Notes: a model not told the origin generated them from the sequence alone. DNA of 27,737 bases from Opitutia bacterium (GCA_947465345.1 CANHZL010000012.1:1-27737); one strand, 5' to 3'; shown: positions 1-8,043, counted from the stretch's first letter. Translations and numbers: made by a program.

Positions 1-61
1 CCTTGCCCGGCTCATCGCACGTCGCCTTGCGAACGGCGGCCATGGCAATGGCCGCCCTACC
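1..61 (-). repeat. REPIN-like element A, cut by window edge
   Basis: This is the REP1 end of a REPIN, in minus orientation. It ends in CCCTACC at 55-61, with the hairpin GGCGGCCAT/ATGGCCGCC just inside. The bases to the left (CCCGGCTCAT... to TTGCGAACGG) resemble the interior of the complete copies at 8044-8163 and 8242-8360. The partner end should therefore lie outside the window. Confidence 0.8.
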
Positions 62-107
62 TGTGCCTTGCCTACCCCGACCCCTGGCCCTACCCCTATC
101 CCTGCTT
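62..107. repeat. 6-bp CCCTRN-type low-complexity array
   Basis: A short degenerate tract with a roughly 6-bp period (CCCTGG, CCCTAC, CCCTAT) lies between the REPIN end and the start of the acetyltransferase gene. Related tracts occur near 7976, 8374, 10098, 17605 and 21479. It fills the whole leader of the downstream gene, and I see no clear promoter in it. Confidence 0.55.
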
Positions 108-117
108 CGCACCCGCC

Positions 118-789
118 ATGTCCTGGACCCTCTATCGCCACTACAAGGGCAACCATTACCTCCGGCTCGGGGTGGCCGCGCATTCCGAGGATCTTTCGCC
201 GCAGGTGGTCTATCGCTGCCTGTATGATAATCCCGCGGCGCGCACGTGGGTCCGCCCGCAGCCGATGTTCGAAGGCGTGATCGAAGACGGACGTCAGCGT
301 TTCACGCCTGTGGGCCGGCTGCGTCTCGTGCAATCCGAAGACCTGCGCGCCGTCCTCACCTTCGGCTTCGATGCGTGGAAGCAAGGGAAGACCTTTGATC
401 AATACTGCGCCGATAAGGATCAGGATCCAAACCATGTCCGCGGTACGCGTTACCTGCTCGAGGATGCTTCCGGCCAGCCCGTCTCCGCCCTGAACGTCCT
501 GCGCTTCCGCGAAAGCCTCGTCGGCCTCGCCTCCGTCGCGACCTCGCCGGAAAACCGCGGCAAGGGCTACGCCTCGCGGCTGCTCCGCGCCGTGATGGAG
601 CTCCATCGCTTCGCCCAGCTCGATACGCGCTTCCTGCTCTTCTCCGAGGTCAAGCCGGCCATCTACGAACGCCACGGCTTCCGCGTGCTACCGGCGGAGC
701 ACCAGCGCTTCCCTAAGGCTCTCGCCATGGCCACGGGCGACACGCCGCTGTCCGAGGCCGAGGCCGAGTTCCTGAAGGCCTATTTCTAG
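118..789 (+). CDS. GNAT family N-acetyltransferase
   Basis: A 223-residue cytoplasmic protein likely to move an acetyl group from acetyl-CoA to an unidentified amine. The GNAT signature is at residues about 140-155, where VATSPENRGKGYASRLL carries the R-G-K-G-Y pyrophosphate-binding loop after the beta-4 strand. It is followed by the usual C-terminal YERHGFRVLP strand-turn (the YxxxGF motif). The N-terminal third (SWTLYRHYKGN...) resembles short DUF1653-like modules that often begin WxxYxHyKG, so this may be a two-part protein; that is a weaker call. ATG at 118 is the first in-frame start with family-like sequence. No Shine-Dalgarno is visible. It converges on the hydrolase gene, with only 9 bp between the two stop codons. 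The substrate cannot be told. Confidence 0.85.
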   Translation: MSWTLYRHYKGNHYLRLGVAAHSEDLSPQVVYRCLYDNPAARTWVRPQPMFEGVIEDGRQRFTPVGRLRLVQSEDLRAVLTFGFDAWKQGKTFDQYCADKDQDPNHVRGTRYLLEDASGQPVSALNVLRFRESLVGLASVATSPENRGKGYASRLLRAVMELHRFAQLDTRFLLFSEVKPAIYERHGFRVLPAEHQRFPKALAMATGDTPLSEAEAEFLKAYF

Positions 790-798
790 ACCAGCGAC

Positions 799-1659
799 TT
801 ACTTCTTCGCCGGCGTAGCCAAGGCGACCTTCGCGAGCCATTCCGCGACCTTGGGGTGTTCGGTTTCGGCGAAAGCGTGGCCGACGCCGGCCATCTCGCT
901 GCCGACGACCGTCGCGCCCTTGGCCTTGAGGGCCTTGGGGAGCTGGCTGGTGGCGGGCTTGTTCGAGCCTTTCTCGGAGCCCCAGCAGGCGTAGGCGAAC
1001 TTGCCCTTAAGGTCGGGGAGATTGCCCTTCGAGGAATAGGCGGTGCCGCCGCCGTCGGCGAAGACGAAGATGCCGAAATAGTCGGTGAGCTTCGGGCCGC
1101 TGCTCAGGCGCAGCATGCCGTCGATGGCGTGGCCGCCATTGCTGAAGCCGGCGATGATCGAGCGGGACTTGTCGATGTTCGGGATGACCTTGGCGATCTC
1201 CTCGAGCATGAAGCGCTGGTAGGCCCAGACCTTGGCGTAATCGCCGACCATGTTCGCTTGGGCGGGATTGTTCGCGCCCTTGGGGTAGGGGAGCCCGACG
1301 AGGATGAAAGCGCCTTCCGGCAGGAACGCGCTGCTCGGACTATTGCCGCCTTCGCCGCCGCCAAGCCAGGCCACCAGAGGATATTTCTTCCCCGGCTCGA
1401 AGCCGGCGGGGAGTTTCACGTTGCAGGCGGCGAGCGCGCCGTGGCGATCCACGGTCAGCTCCGGGAAGTCGAACTTCAGCGAAGCGCCCGGCGCGACCAG
1501 TGCCTTGAGGTCGGCTCGAGGCACGGCTTTCTCCGCCGGGGCTGCGGCCCTGCCTTCGGCCTTCGCCGTAGCCTTCGCTTCCCCCTTGGAGGCAGGCTTA
1601 TCCGCTGCGATCAGCGAGGCGGAAGTCGCGAGCAGGAGGAAGAAGCGGACGAGGCTCAT
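799..1659 (-). CDS. Secreted alpha/beta hydrolase (esterase-like)
   Basis: A 286-residue exported protein. Residues 1-19 (MSLVRFFLLLATSASLIAA) form a signal peptide. Residues 20-48 are an Ala/Lys-rich linker. The rest is an alpha/beta hydrolase fold of the dienelactone-hydrolase/feruloyl-esterase/PHB-depolymerase type. The nucleophile elbow is GFSNGG at 171-176 (Ser173), and the likely catalytic His is H261 in GVGHAF. An oxyanion-type GGG turn lies near 100. The frame extends upstream into menD, but the signal peptide shows that translation starts at the ATG at 1659, 8 bp after the menD stop, so the two are probably cotranscribed. Its function is probably hydrolysis of an ester or carbohydrate-linked acyl group in the periplasm. 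The substrate is unknown, and there is no sign that it acts in menaquinone synthesis. Confidence 0.8.
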   Translation of the reverse strand: MSLVRFFLLLATSASLIAADKPASKGEAKATAKAEGRAAAPAEKAVPRADLKALVAPGASLKFDFPELTVDRHGALAACNVKLPAGFEPGKKYPLVAWLGGGEGGNSPSSAFLPEGAFILVGLPYPKGANNPAQANMVGDYAKVWAYQRFMLEEIAKVIPNIDKSRSIIAGFSNGGHAIDGMLRLSSGPKLTDYFGIFVFADGGGTAYSSKGNLPDLKGKFAYACWGSEKGSNKPATSQLPKALKAKGATVVGSEMAGVGHAFAETEHPKVAEWLAKVALATPAKK

Positions 1660-1667
1660 GGGAAGTC

Positions 1668-3374
1668 TTAGCGGAACGATTTCTGACGCCAGGCGGCGTC
1701 GGCTTCGCGGTCGGTCCGGAATTCGATGACGCGCACGCCTTTGCCGCGGATCTCGAGGAGGCGGCGTAGGTCGTTCCAACCGTCGGCGAGGTCATGGCGT
1801 ACTTTGTGCGCGGCGCAGAGCTTCCCGAGGTCGGCCGCCTGCGGCGTACCCCAGAGTTGTTCGAAGCGGGCGCTCTTCGCGACGGCGAGGTGATTGAAGA
1901 TGCCGCCGCCCTGGTTGTTGATCACGACGACCGTGAGGTCGCCGCGGTGGCCGTAGGCGGAGAGCAGGGCGTTGCTGTCGTGCAGGAAAGTCAGGTCTCC
2001 GCAGAGGAGCACCGTGCGCTTGCCGTCGAGCGACGCGCCGAGCGCAGTCGAGACGGTGCCGTCGATACCATTGGCGCCGCGGTTGGTGAGGATCTCAGGG
2101 CCCGGGCCGGGAGGGTGGTAGAACCACTCGACGTCGCGGATCGGCATGCTGCTTCCGACGAACAGCCGGTCGTCCGGGCCGAGAGCTTCATCGAGCAACG
2201 AAACGACGCGGCCTTCGAAGGGCCAGTCGACGTCCACGATGCGCGTGAGCTTCTTGGCGGCGGCTTTCTGCGCCGACTGCCAGGCCTTGCCGTAAGCGGA
2301 GGCTTTTGACGAAACCTTGTCGCCCGAGGGCACGAGCTGGCCGTCGAGGCGGCTCCAGCGCGAATGGGTGGGGTCGGTGTTCTCGCCGGCGCGGCCGAGC
2401 TGGATGACGGTGATATCGCCTTCCTTCAGCCAAGCGCGCAGGACCTTGCTGGTCGGGAGCGGGCCGACGAACACCGCGGCCTGCGGACGGAGCGACTTGG
2501 CGGCTTTGACGTCGCGCAGGATGAGGTCGTAGCCGGAGATCAGCGAAGCGTCGCCCGCGAGGTCGCCGCGGAGCGTGCCGGCGCCGTCGGCGAGGATCGG
2601 CCAGCCGGTGAGCTGCGAAAGTTCGCGGAGGGCAGCGGCGCTTTCGTCGCGGTCTTCGAAGGCATGCGGGCCGGCCACGATGACGCCGCGGTCCGTCTTC
2701 GGAAGCAGGCTGGCGACCGTGGCGGGCGTGAGGGTCGGACGGACGATGCCGCAGGGCGGGACCGCCGTGAAGGTCTCGAGATTAAGGCCAGCAGGCGCCT
2801 TGAAGCCCTTTTCATGGTCGGTGGGGGCGAGAGGGTCGCGGAAGGGCAGATTGAGGTGTACCGGGCCAGCCAGAGGGCCTTGGGAGCGCTGCCAGGCGTC
2901 GACCAGTAGCTGACGCCAGTGGCGGAGCAGGGTGAGGTCGGTCGAAGGCACGGCGGCCTCGGCGGCCAAGACGGGATATGCGCCATATATTCCGTTCTGG
3001 GTGATCGTCTGCCCCGAGTGACATTCGCGGAGTTCGGGCGGGCGATCGGCGGTCAGGACGAGCAGGGGCGTGGCTGCGAGGCGTGCTTCGACGACGGCGG
3101 GTAGGTAGTTGGCAGCCGCGGTACCGGAGGTGCAGAGCAGGGCGGCGGGGCGACCGGTGGCCTTGGCGAGGCCGAGGGCGATGAAGCCGGCCGAACGTTC
3201 GTCCAGCGCGACGGTCACCAGCAGGCCGGCGGATTCGGCGAAAGCATGGGCCAGCGGCGTCGAGCGCGAACCAGGCGAGATAACCACGTGCGTGAGGCCG
3301 AGCCGGCGGAGGGTGCGCACGCCAACGTCAGCCCAGAGGGCGTTCGTGTTTAGGTGCTTGGTCGCGCGAGCCAT
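1668..3374 (-). CDS. menD: 2-succinyl-5-enolpyruvyl-6-hydroxy-3-cyclohexene-1-carboxylate synthase
   Basis: MenD is a thiamine-diphosphate enzyme that joins isochorismate and 2-oxoglutarate (with decarboxylation) to give SEPHCHC, an early step of menaquinone synthesis. Recognisable parts are VVISPGSRSTPLA near the N-terminus, the catalytic glutamate in ALDERSAGF, LLCTSGTAAANYLPAVVEA, LTADRPPELRECHSGQTI, and the C-terminal ThDP/Mg motif from GDLTFLHDSN to NNQGGGIF. From the ATG at 3374 the protein is 568 residues, normal for the family. An in-frame TTG at 3386 would add four residues and is less likely. The 92-bp gap to the divergent gene at 3467 should hold the promoter. No other men genes are in the window. 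The gene implies menaquinone respiration, which suits the c-type haem proteins nearby. Confidence 0.95.
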   Translation of the reverse strand: MARATKHLNTNALWADVGVRTLRRLGLTHVVISPGSRSTPLAHAFAESAGLLVTVALDERSAGFIALGLAKATGRPAALLCTSGTAAANYLPAVVEARLAATPLLVLTADRPPELRECHSGQTITQNGIYGAYPVLAAEAAVPSTDLTLLRHWRQLLVDAWQRSQGPLAGPVHLNLPFRDPLAPTDHEKGFKAPAGLNLETFTAVPPCGIVRPTLTPATVASLLPKTDRGVIVAGPHAFEDRDESAAALRELSQLTGWPILADGAGTLRGDLAGDASLISGYDLILRDVKAAKSLRPQAAVFVGPLPTSKVLRAWLKEGDITVIQLGRAGENTDPTHSRWSRLDGQLVPSGDKVSSKASAYGKAWQSAQKAAAKKLTRIVDVDWPFEGRVVSLLDEALGPDDRLFVGSSMPIRDVEWFYHPPGPGPEILTNRGANGIDGTVSTALGASLDGKRTVLLCGDLTFLHDSNALLSAYGHRGDLTVVVINNQGGGIFNHLAVAKSARFEQLWGTPQAADLGKLCAAHKVRHDLADGWNDLRRLLEIRGKGVRVIEFRTDREADAAWRQKSFR

Positions 3375-3450
3375 GACATCAGGCAATCCGTCAAGGGTGG
3401 GGCTGTCCAGCGTGGGCTTGGTTTTGGGTTTAAGCCCGGCCGATTAGCCC

Positions 3451-3456
3451 TATTAT
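3451..3456 (+). promoter_or_regulatory. Possible -10 box (TATTAT) for the small membrane protein
   Basis: TATTAT stands out in this GC-rich sequence, ending 10 bp before the ATG at 3467. A sigma-70 start from it would leave a leader of only a few bases. No convincing -35 box is found at the right distance, so this is a weak call. Confidence 0.25.
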
Positions 3457-3466
3457 TTCCAGACAA

Positions 3467-3805
3467 ATGGAGGTCTTCCTGCATCTGTTGCCCCTCGTCG
3501 GGTCCTTCGTGTTCGCCGGCTTACTGCTCCACGCGATCTTCTGGGGTATGACGTTCACCGTCGACGAAGCGTATACGCGCGTGCGCGTCTATGGTTGGAC
3601 TGTGCGTAAGATAGCCCACAGCGATGTCGAGTGGGCAGTCCAGGATTGGTGCTTCTGGAATGAGCATTACACCAATACCGTGAACCCCAAGAAGATGATC
3701 CTGCTCCGTCGTCGCACCGGTGTGTTCAAAAATTTTCTCATCAGCCCGCCTTCGCCGTCGGAGTTCCTCAAGGAACTCGCGGCTAAGGGCGTGACGATCC
3801 GTTAA
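3467..3805 (+). CDS. Small single-pass membrane protein, unknown function
   Basis: A 112-residue protein. Residues about 4-28 (LHLLPLVGSFVFAGLLLHAIFW) form one transmembrane segment. The remaining 80 residues are soluble and alternate short strands with charged turns (VDEAYTRVRVYGWTVRKI, KKMILLRRRTGVFKNFLISP), ending in a helix (SEFLKELAAKGVTIR). The pattern resembles small bacterial PH-like domain proteins, but that is only an impression. The stop at 3803-3805 is 5 bp before the ATG of the TIM-barrel gene, so the two are probably an operon. The leader has no Shine-Dalgarno. It is a real gene by its position, coherent composition and tight spacing. Confidence 0.7.
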   Translation: MEVFLHLLPLVGSFVFAGLLLHAIFWGMTFTVDEAYTRVRVYGWTVRKIAHSDVEWAVQDWCFWNEHYTNTVNPKKMILLRRRTGVFKNFLISPPSPSEFLKELAAKGVTIR

Positions 3806-3810
3806 ACCTT

Positions 3811-4647
3811 ATGCGTCCACTCTTCGCTTTCTTCTGTTCCGCCGTCGCGCTGGTCGCCGCGGATCGGCCTGCTTTCTTCGCCATGGACACGGCGGCTCGT
3901 CTCGCGCCGACGGAATGCGCGCAGGTGCTGGCCGATCTGGGTTATGCGGGCTTGGGCGGCCGCCCGGCCACGGCCAAGGCGCATGCGACGTCTTTGCAGG
4001 CCAAGGGCCTCGTCTTCTACAACGGCTACCACGTCACGAACTTCGGGCATGGCCAGACGGAGCTACCGGCTGATCTCACCAAGGCGGTCGACGACCTCGC
4101 CGGCACGGGGGGCACGCTTTGGCTGGGTGTCAATCAGGTCGCTTATCCGGCTGGGGTCAGGGCTGGGCCTGAATACGGCGACACGATTGTCGTGCCTCAG
4201 CTCAAGCAGCTGCTGGCCTATGCGAAGCCGAAGGGCGTGAAGGTGTCCCTTTATCCTCATGCCGGTTTCTGGGCGGCGCAGTTCGAAGTCTGCCTCCGGG
4301 TCGCGAACAAGGTCGACGACCCCGCGCTTGGCGTGACGTTCAACCTTTGCCACTGGCTCAAAGTCGAGGGTTCGGAGCGCGACCCGTTGCCACTCATCAA
4401 GGAGTCTCTGCCGCGCCTGAACTTCGTCACCATCAACGGCGCCGACACCGGTGACACACGGAAGCTCGGCTGGGATAAACTCATCCAGCCGCTGGGCCGC
4501 GGGAATTATGACGTCGGTGCGTTCGTCGCGAAGACTCGCACCGCTGGTTATCGCGGCCCGTTTGGATTCCAGGGCTTCGGCATCAAGATGGACTCAAACG
4601 AACTCCTGAAGGAGACGATGGCAGGTTGGCAGAAGATGGTGAGGTAG
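3811..4647 (+). CDS. Secreted sugar phosphate isomerase/epimerase-like TIM-barrel protein
   Basis: A 278-residue protein of the xylose-isomerase-like TIM-barrel group (AP-endonuclease family 2 fold). It begins with a signal peptide, MRPLFAFFCSAVALVAA, so it acts outside the cytoplasm, as many verrucomicrobial and planctomycete relatives do. The LADLGYAGLGG strand-turn near 41-50 is typical. Likely metal ligands or substrate contacts are H150 (SLYPHAGFW) and H181 (FNLCHWLKVEGSE). The C-terminal part, GYRGPFGFQGFGI, is the usual closing strand. Substrate and reaction cannot be told; some relatives act on keto-sugars or inositols. It follows the small membrane protein by 5 bp. Its stop codon TAG (4645-4647) lies inside the GGTAGGG boundary of the adjacent REPIN, so the element has set the gene's 3' end. 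Confidence 0.82.
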   Translation: MRPLFAFFCSAVALVAADRPAFFAMDTAARLAPTECAQVLADLGYAGLGGRPATAKAHATSLQAKGLVFYNGYHVTNFGHGQTELPADLTKAVDDLAGTGGTLWLGVNQVAYPAGVRAGPEYGDTIVVPQLKQLLAYAKPKGVKVSLYPHAGFWAAQFEVCLRVANKVDDPALGVTFNLCHWLKVEGSERDPLPLIKESLPRLNFVTINGADTGDTRKLGWDKLIQPLGRGNYDVGAFVAKTRTAGYRGPFGFQGFGIKMDSNELLKETMAGWQKMVR

Positions 4648-4743
4648 GGCGGCCATTGCCATGGCCGCCGTTCGCCTAAGCCAGCACGCGGTGCTGCCCC
4701 TGCCTTGATTCATGCTATGTCGTGACGCGGTCCCGACCCTACC
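4643..4743. repeat. REPIN-like element B (REP1 + REP3)
   Basis: The element is GGTAGGG at 4643-4649 followed by the REP1 hairpin, a short interior, then a second hairpin ending CCCTACC at 4737-4743. The second end is not REP2. It carries GTCG-T-GAC/GTC-C-CGAC around GCG, and the same sequence stands alone at 21056-21080. The element overlaps the end of the upstream coding region. Confidence 0.8.
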
Positions 4744-4761
4744 TGTTGAAGGTCGCCCAAT

Positions 4762-4787
4762 AAAAAACCCCGGTTGCCCGGGGTTTT
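4762..4787. terminator. Bidirectional rho-independent terminator
   Basis: Stem CCCCGG/CCGGGG with loop TTGC is flanked by a run of six A on the left and TTTT on the right. It can end transcription from both sides, the TIM-barrel gene on the plus strand and the DUF3500 gene on the minus strand. Confidence 0.88.
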
Positions 4788-4808
4788 GTCTGCTGCCTGT
4801 CGTCAGGC

Positions 4809-5861
4809 TTATTTGTGGTCCTTGGCGTGCTCGGCGAGCGGGCTGTAGCCGAAGTCCTTCTTTAGGTCGCGCCAAGAGGCGTGGACGTGATTGGCGCCGT
4901 TCTGGAAGTTGGCGAACTCGAGGAGGAAGGTCGGGCCCTGGATGCTGTAGTAGTGAGGCTGGCCGGCTTCTGTGCCGCCGTTATAGCCGAAGAAGAGCTG
5001 GTCTTCCGGGGTCGCGGAGATGGCCGCCATTTCCTTAATGGCGAAGTCGGAGCGGGCGCGACCGACGTATTCCTTGATGATCGTGCCAGCCAGTTTCTTC
5101 TGCTCGGCGGTGAGGGCGGAGAAGGCGACGCCCTTGTGCTTGATGATGCCATCGGCCTTCGGCTTGTTGCCGGTGATGACGTCCTGCGGGGTTTTGCCAG
5201 GGATGATGCCGTCCTTGCGCTGTTCGGCGGTGAGGGACTTGGCGAGTTCGCGACCGGCGGCGTCTTCTGCATCAAGGAGTTCGAAGCCGACGAGGCCGGG
5301 CATGGTGTCGCCTACGTGGGCGGTGTCGGACTTCACCTGGCCGGGATTCGTGCCGAGGAAGGAAGGCGTCGAGCTGACAAGCACACCGTCAACGATGGTG
5401 AAGTTCTGCGAGCAGTGGTGGCCTTCCCAGCGGAAGCCCCAGGTGCCATGCGCGTCGGGCTTACCGAAGATCGACACGAAGTAGTTCTCGGCGTCGCGCT
5501 TGTTGGCACCCTTGCCTTCCTCGATGAGGAAGAGGAGGTACTCAAGGGCCATGACGGATTCGACCTTCATGTGGCCGCGCTGGCTGAGGGAGACGGAGAG
5601 GAGGGCCTGGGCGAAGTGGCGCTGGCCGGGATTCATTTCCTTGATCGGCAGGCCGAGGCGCACGGCGGGGACGAAGATCCAGTGGGTGCGTTCGGCGCCG
5701 TCGAATTCAAAGGTCGCCTTGGCGCGCTGGGCGTCATTGAGCGAGCCGAGGAAGGCGTTGGCGGATTTAGCCATTTCTTCGCCGGCAGTATGGCCGAAGG
5801 CGGCGGGGACGGCGGCGGCCAGGAGGGCAAGCACGCTCAGGAGACGGGTGAGGGAACGCAT
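4809..5861 (-). CDS. Secreted DUF3500 domain protein
   Basis: A 350-residue exported protein. Residues 1-23 (MRSLTRLLSVLALLAAAVPAAFG) are a signal peptide. The rest matches the DUF3500 family over most of its length: HTAGEEMAKSANAFLGSLNDAQRAKATFEF at the N-terminus, the WGFRWEGHHCSQNFTIVDG segment in the middle, and HYYSIQGPTFLLEFAN...NHVHASWRDLKKDFG near the C-terminus. Conserved His, Asn and Trp/Arg clusters suggest a catalytic or ligand-binding site, but the family has no established function. It is transcribed alone, towards the shared terminator at 4762-4787. The region upstream has operator-like repeats (5942-6048). No Shine-Dalgarno is seen before the ATG. Confidence 0.88.
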   Translation of the reverse strand: MRSLTRLLSVLALLAAAVPAAFGHTAGEEMAKSANAFLGSLNDAQRAKATFEFDGAERTHWIFVPAVRLGLPIKEMNPGQRHFAQALLSVSLSQRGHMKVESVMALEYLLFLIEEGKGANKRDAENYFVSIFGKPDAHGTWGFRWEGHHCSQNFTIVDGVLVSSTPSFLGTNPGQVKSDTAHVGDTMPGLVGFELLDAEDAAGRELAKSLTAEQRKDGIIPGKTPQDVITGNKPKADGIIKHKGVAFSALTAEQKKLAGTIIKEYVGRARSDFAIKEMAAISATPEDQLFFGYNGGTEAGQPHYYSIQGPTFLLEFANFQNGANHVHASWRDLKKDFGYSPLAEHAKDHK

Positions 5862-5941
5862 GGGGGTGTCAGGTAAGGACAGGGGTGTAAGGGAAGGGTT
5901 CCCTGAGAGCCAGAAGGGAATGACGACGAAGTCGCCATTCC

Positions 5942-6048
5942 GTGCAAAAGTGATAAAACAGGCCTCTTAGTAGCCTGTGTTGATGGGCCTCGGTTTGGGC
6001 CACGTTTGCACTTTTGCACAGCGCAACGCGCGATTTGCACTTTTGCAC
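5942..6048. promoter_or_regulatory. Repeated TGCACTTTTGCA sites upstream of the DUF3500 gene
   Basis: The 15-mer TTTGCACTTTTGCAC occurs twice in direct orientation (6005-6019 and 6034-6048, 29 bp apart). An 11-bp inverted copy, GTGCAAAAGTG, is at 5942-5952. Each copy contains two TGCA palindromes spaced by four bases. A set of near-identical sites within about 110 bp, 80-190 bp upstream of the DUF3500 start, looks like a transcription-factor operator set. The regulator is unknown. Confidence 0.4.
5955..5978 (-). terminator. Possible terminator after the ABC-F gene
   Basis: Read on the minus strand, ACAGGC and GCCTGT form a 6-bp stem around a 9-base loop, followed by TTTTATC. It lies about 90 bases after the ABC-F stop. 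The stem is short, so the call is moderate at best. Confidence 0.35.
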
Positions 6049-6068
6049 GCGAAGCCTTGGGCTTCGCG
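6048..6068 (-). terminator. 9-bp GC-rich hairpin just after the ABC-F stop
   Basis: CGCGAAGCC and GGCTTCGCG form a perfect 9-bp stem with a 3-base loop, ending one base before the stop codon at 6070-6072. No T-run follows. It resembles the hairpins at the nadK and DUF6807 gene ends and may protect the 3' end or work with the weak terminator at 5955-5978. Confidence 0.5.
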
Positions 6069-6069
6069 C

Positions 6070-7929
6070 TCAGGCGCTCTCTGCCTCGCTCAGCTTCTGC
6101 GCGGCCTGTTCCCAGGCGGCGGTGGCGGCTTGGAGGGCATTAATCGTATCTCGGAGGCGGGCGTTCAATTGCGGGAGATTGACGCCACCGGTGTATGTGG
6201 CCGGGTCGGCGAGTTCGGCGGTGATCTGCGCCTGCTTGGCTTCCAGTTCCGAGACCTGCTGTTCGCACTTAGTGACATCGGCTTTCAGCTTGCGGATATC
6301 CGCAGCGGAGGGTTTCACGGGGGCCTTCGGCTTTTCTGCCTTTGGCGCTTCATCCTGTTTCGGACGGGCGTCGGTGAAGCCGGCGGTCAGCGCGGCGCGC
6401 TCGTTGCCGGACTTAGATTTCTCGAGGTAGTAGGCGTAGTCGCCGGCGTACTGCGTCAGGCGTCCGGAGTGCACGTGCAGGACGGTCTTGGCAATCTCGC
6501 GGATGAAGTGGACGTCGTGACTCACGAAGTAGAGCGTGCCTTCGTAAGTCTTCAGGGCGGCGATGAGCGCGTCGATCGACATGATGTCGAGGTGCGTCGT
6601 CGGTTCGTCCATGAGCAGGAAGTTGGGCGGATTGATCATCAGCTTCACTAGGGCGAGACGGGATTTCTCTCCGCCCGAAAGGACCGAGACGCGCTTGTTC
6701 ACGTCGTCTTTACGGAAGAGGAACGTGCCGAGCATGCCGCGGGCCTGTTGTTCAGTGAGGCCGTTCTCCGTGGTGCGGAGTTCCATGACGTTCTCGAGGA
6801 CGGTCAGCTTCGGGTTGAGGTTGTCGACGCGGTTCTGGGCGAAGTAACCGGTGATGACGTTGCCGCCTTCCTCGCGCACACCCCCATTAATCGGGATGAC
6901 GCCGGCGAGGATCTTGAGGAGGGTCGATTTACCCGCGCCGTTGGGGCCGACGAGCACCGTGCGCTGACCGCGTTCACACTCGAAATTCAGGTCTTTATAG
7001 ACGACGTGGTCGCCGTACGACTGCTGCACATGCTCCAGCTTCATGACCTTGAGGCCAGAGCGCGGAGGCTGCGGGAAACGGAACTGAATCTTCTTCAGGT
7101 CGTCCTCAGGCTCATCAATCGCGGCCTCTTCGAGGCGGGCAATCTGCTTCTCCTTGGACTTCGCACGGGAAGCCATCGAAGCCTTGGCACCGAAGCGGTC
7201 GACGAAGGTCTGGAGGTGGGCGATTTCGCGCTGCTGGTTCTTGAACATCGCCTGTTGGCGATCTTTACGGGCCACGCGTTCAAGGATGAAGTCGTCGTAG
7301 TTACCGGAGTACTCGTGCAGACGCTGGCCGCGCAGTTCGATGGTGCCGGTGCAGAGTGCGTTGAGGAAGGCACGGTCGTGTGAGATCACCACGAGGCCTC
7401 CCGGATAGCGCGTGAGGTAATCCTGGAACCAGAGCAGGGCTTCGAGGTCGAGGTGATTCGTCGGTTCGTCGAGCAGCAGGAGCGTCGGTTCGCTGACGAG
7501 CAGACGGGCGAGGTGCGCGCGCATGACCCAGCCACCAGAAAAGGTCTTGGCGACTTTGTCGTGGTCGGTCTCGCGGAAACCGAGGCCTGCGAGTATCTTC
7601 TTTGCGCGGGGCTCGAGCGTATAGTCGATGTCCCAGTCATCGTCGTTTTCGGGCTCAAGTTTGCCGCCGCTCGTCGCAATCTGGAGAATCGTCTCGTCTC
7701 CGGCTGGCGCGCTTTCCTGGGGCAGGAAGCCGAAGTTCGCTCCGCGTTCCCATTCGATGAGGCCTTCATCCGGGTTGTCCTTGCCGAGGATGATGTTGAA
7801 AAGGGTCGATTTGCCCGCGCCGTTGGCGCCGACGAGCCCGAGCCGGTCCGTCCGGGCAATATTCAGCGAGACCTCCGCGAACAAGGTGCGGGGCCCGTAG
7901 GACTTGGAAATATTGGCAATCGTCAGCAT
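6070..7929 (-). CDS. ABC-F family ATPase
   Basis: A 619-residue soluble protein with two ABC domains and no membrane segments, typical of ABC-F proteins that act on ribosomes or translation factors. Domain 1 has Walker A GANGAGKST (residues 34-42), the signature FSGGWVMRAHLARLL and Walker B LLLLDEPTNHLDL. A charged linker (about 240-310, rich in Arg, Lys and Gln) matches the P-site tRNA-interaction motif region. Domain 2 has GPNGAGKST, LSGGEKSRLAL and LLMDEPTTHLDI. Both Walker B motifs end in Glu, so both sites should hydrolyse ATP. The C-terminal 80 residues hold a Lys/Pro-rich stretch and a coiled coil, as in Uup-like members. The frame continues upstream through the repeats, but the family start is MLTIANISKSYG, so the ATG at 7929 is used. 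The exact subfamily is unclear. Confidence 0.93.
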   Translation of the reverse strand: MLTIANISKSYGPRTLFAEVSLNIARTDRLGLVGANGAGKSTLFNIILGKDNPDEGLIEWERGANFGFLPQESAPAGDETILQIATSGGKLEPENDDDWDIDYTLEPRAKKILAGLGFRETDHDKVAKTFSGGWVMRAHLARLLVSEPTLLLLDEPTNHLDLEALLWFQDYLTRYPGGLVVISHDRAFLNALCTGTIELRGQRLHEYSGNYDDFILERVARKDRQQAMFKNQQREIAHLQTFVDRFGAKASMASRAKSKEKQIARLEEAAIDEPEDDLKKIQFRFPQPPRSGLKVMKLEHVQQSYGDHVVYKDLNFECERGQRTVLVGPNGAGKSTLLKILAGVIPINGGVREEGGNVITGYFAQNRVDNLNPKLTVLENVMELRTTENGLTEQQARGMLGTFLFRKDDVNKRVSVLSGGEKSRLALVKLMINPPNFLLMDEPTTHLDIMSIDALIAALKTYEGTLYFVSHDVHFIREIAKTVLHVHSGRLTQYAGDYAYYLEKSKSGNERAALTAGFTDARPKQDEAPKAEKPKAPVKPSAADIRKLKADVTKCEQQVSELEAKQAQITAELADPATYTGGVNLPQLNARLRDTINALQAATAAWEQAAQKLSEAESA

Positions 7930-7975
7930 CGAAGGGGCGTTAAAGAGGCGGGAAGGCGGAAGGGCAAGAGAAAGG

Positions 7976-8012
7976 GCTGGGGGAGGGCTAGGGCTGGGGC
8001 TAGAAGCGGGAA
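7976..8012. repeat. 6-bp TAGGGC-type array
   Basis: A degenerate GCTGGGGGAGGGCTAGGG-type tract with about 6-bp spacing lies in the ABC-F leader. It is related to the tracts at 10098-10125 and 17605-17634. Confidence 0.5.
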
Positions 8013-8043
8013 GGGCTGACCACCCCTGGTCAGCCGTTTCATG

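Noticed and set aside
3..227. Short frames containing MAMAALP-like peptides at many REP1 sites
   Set aside because: The same peptide arises from each REP1 palindrome in different contexts, so it is a product of the repeat, not a gene family.
4881..5876. 331-codon plus-strand open frame antisense to the DUF3500 gene
   Set aside because: The minus strand has a signal peptide and family motifs; the plus frame has none.
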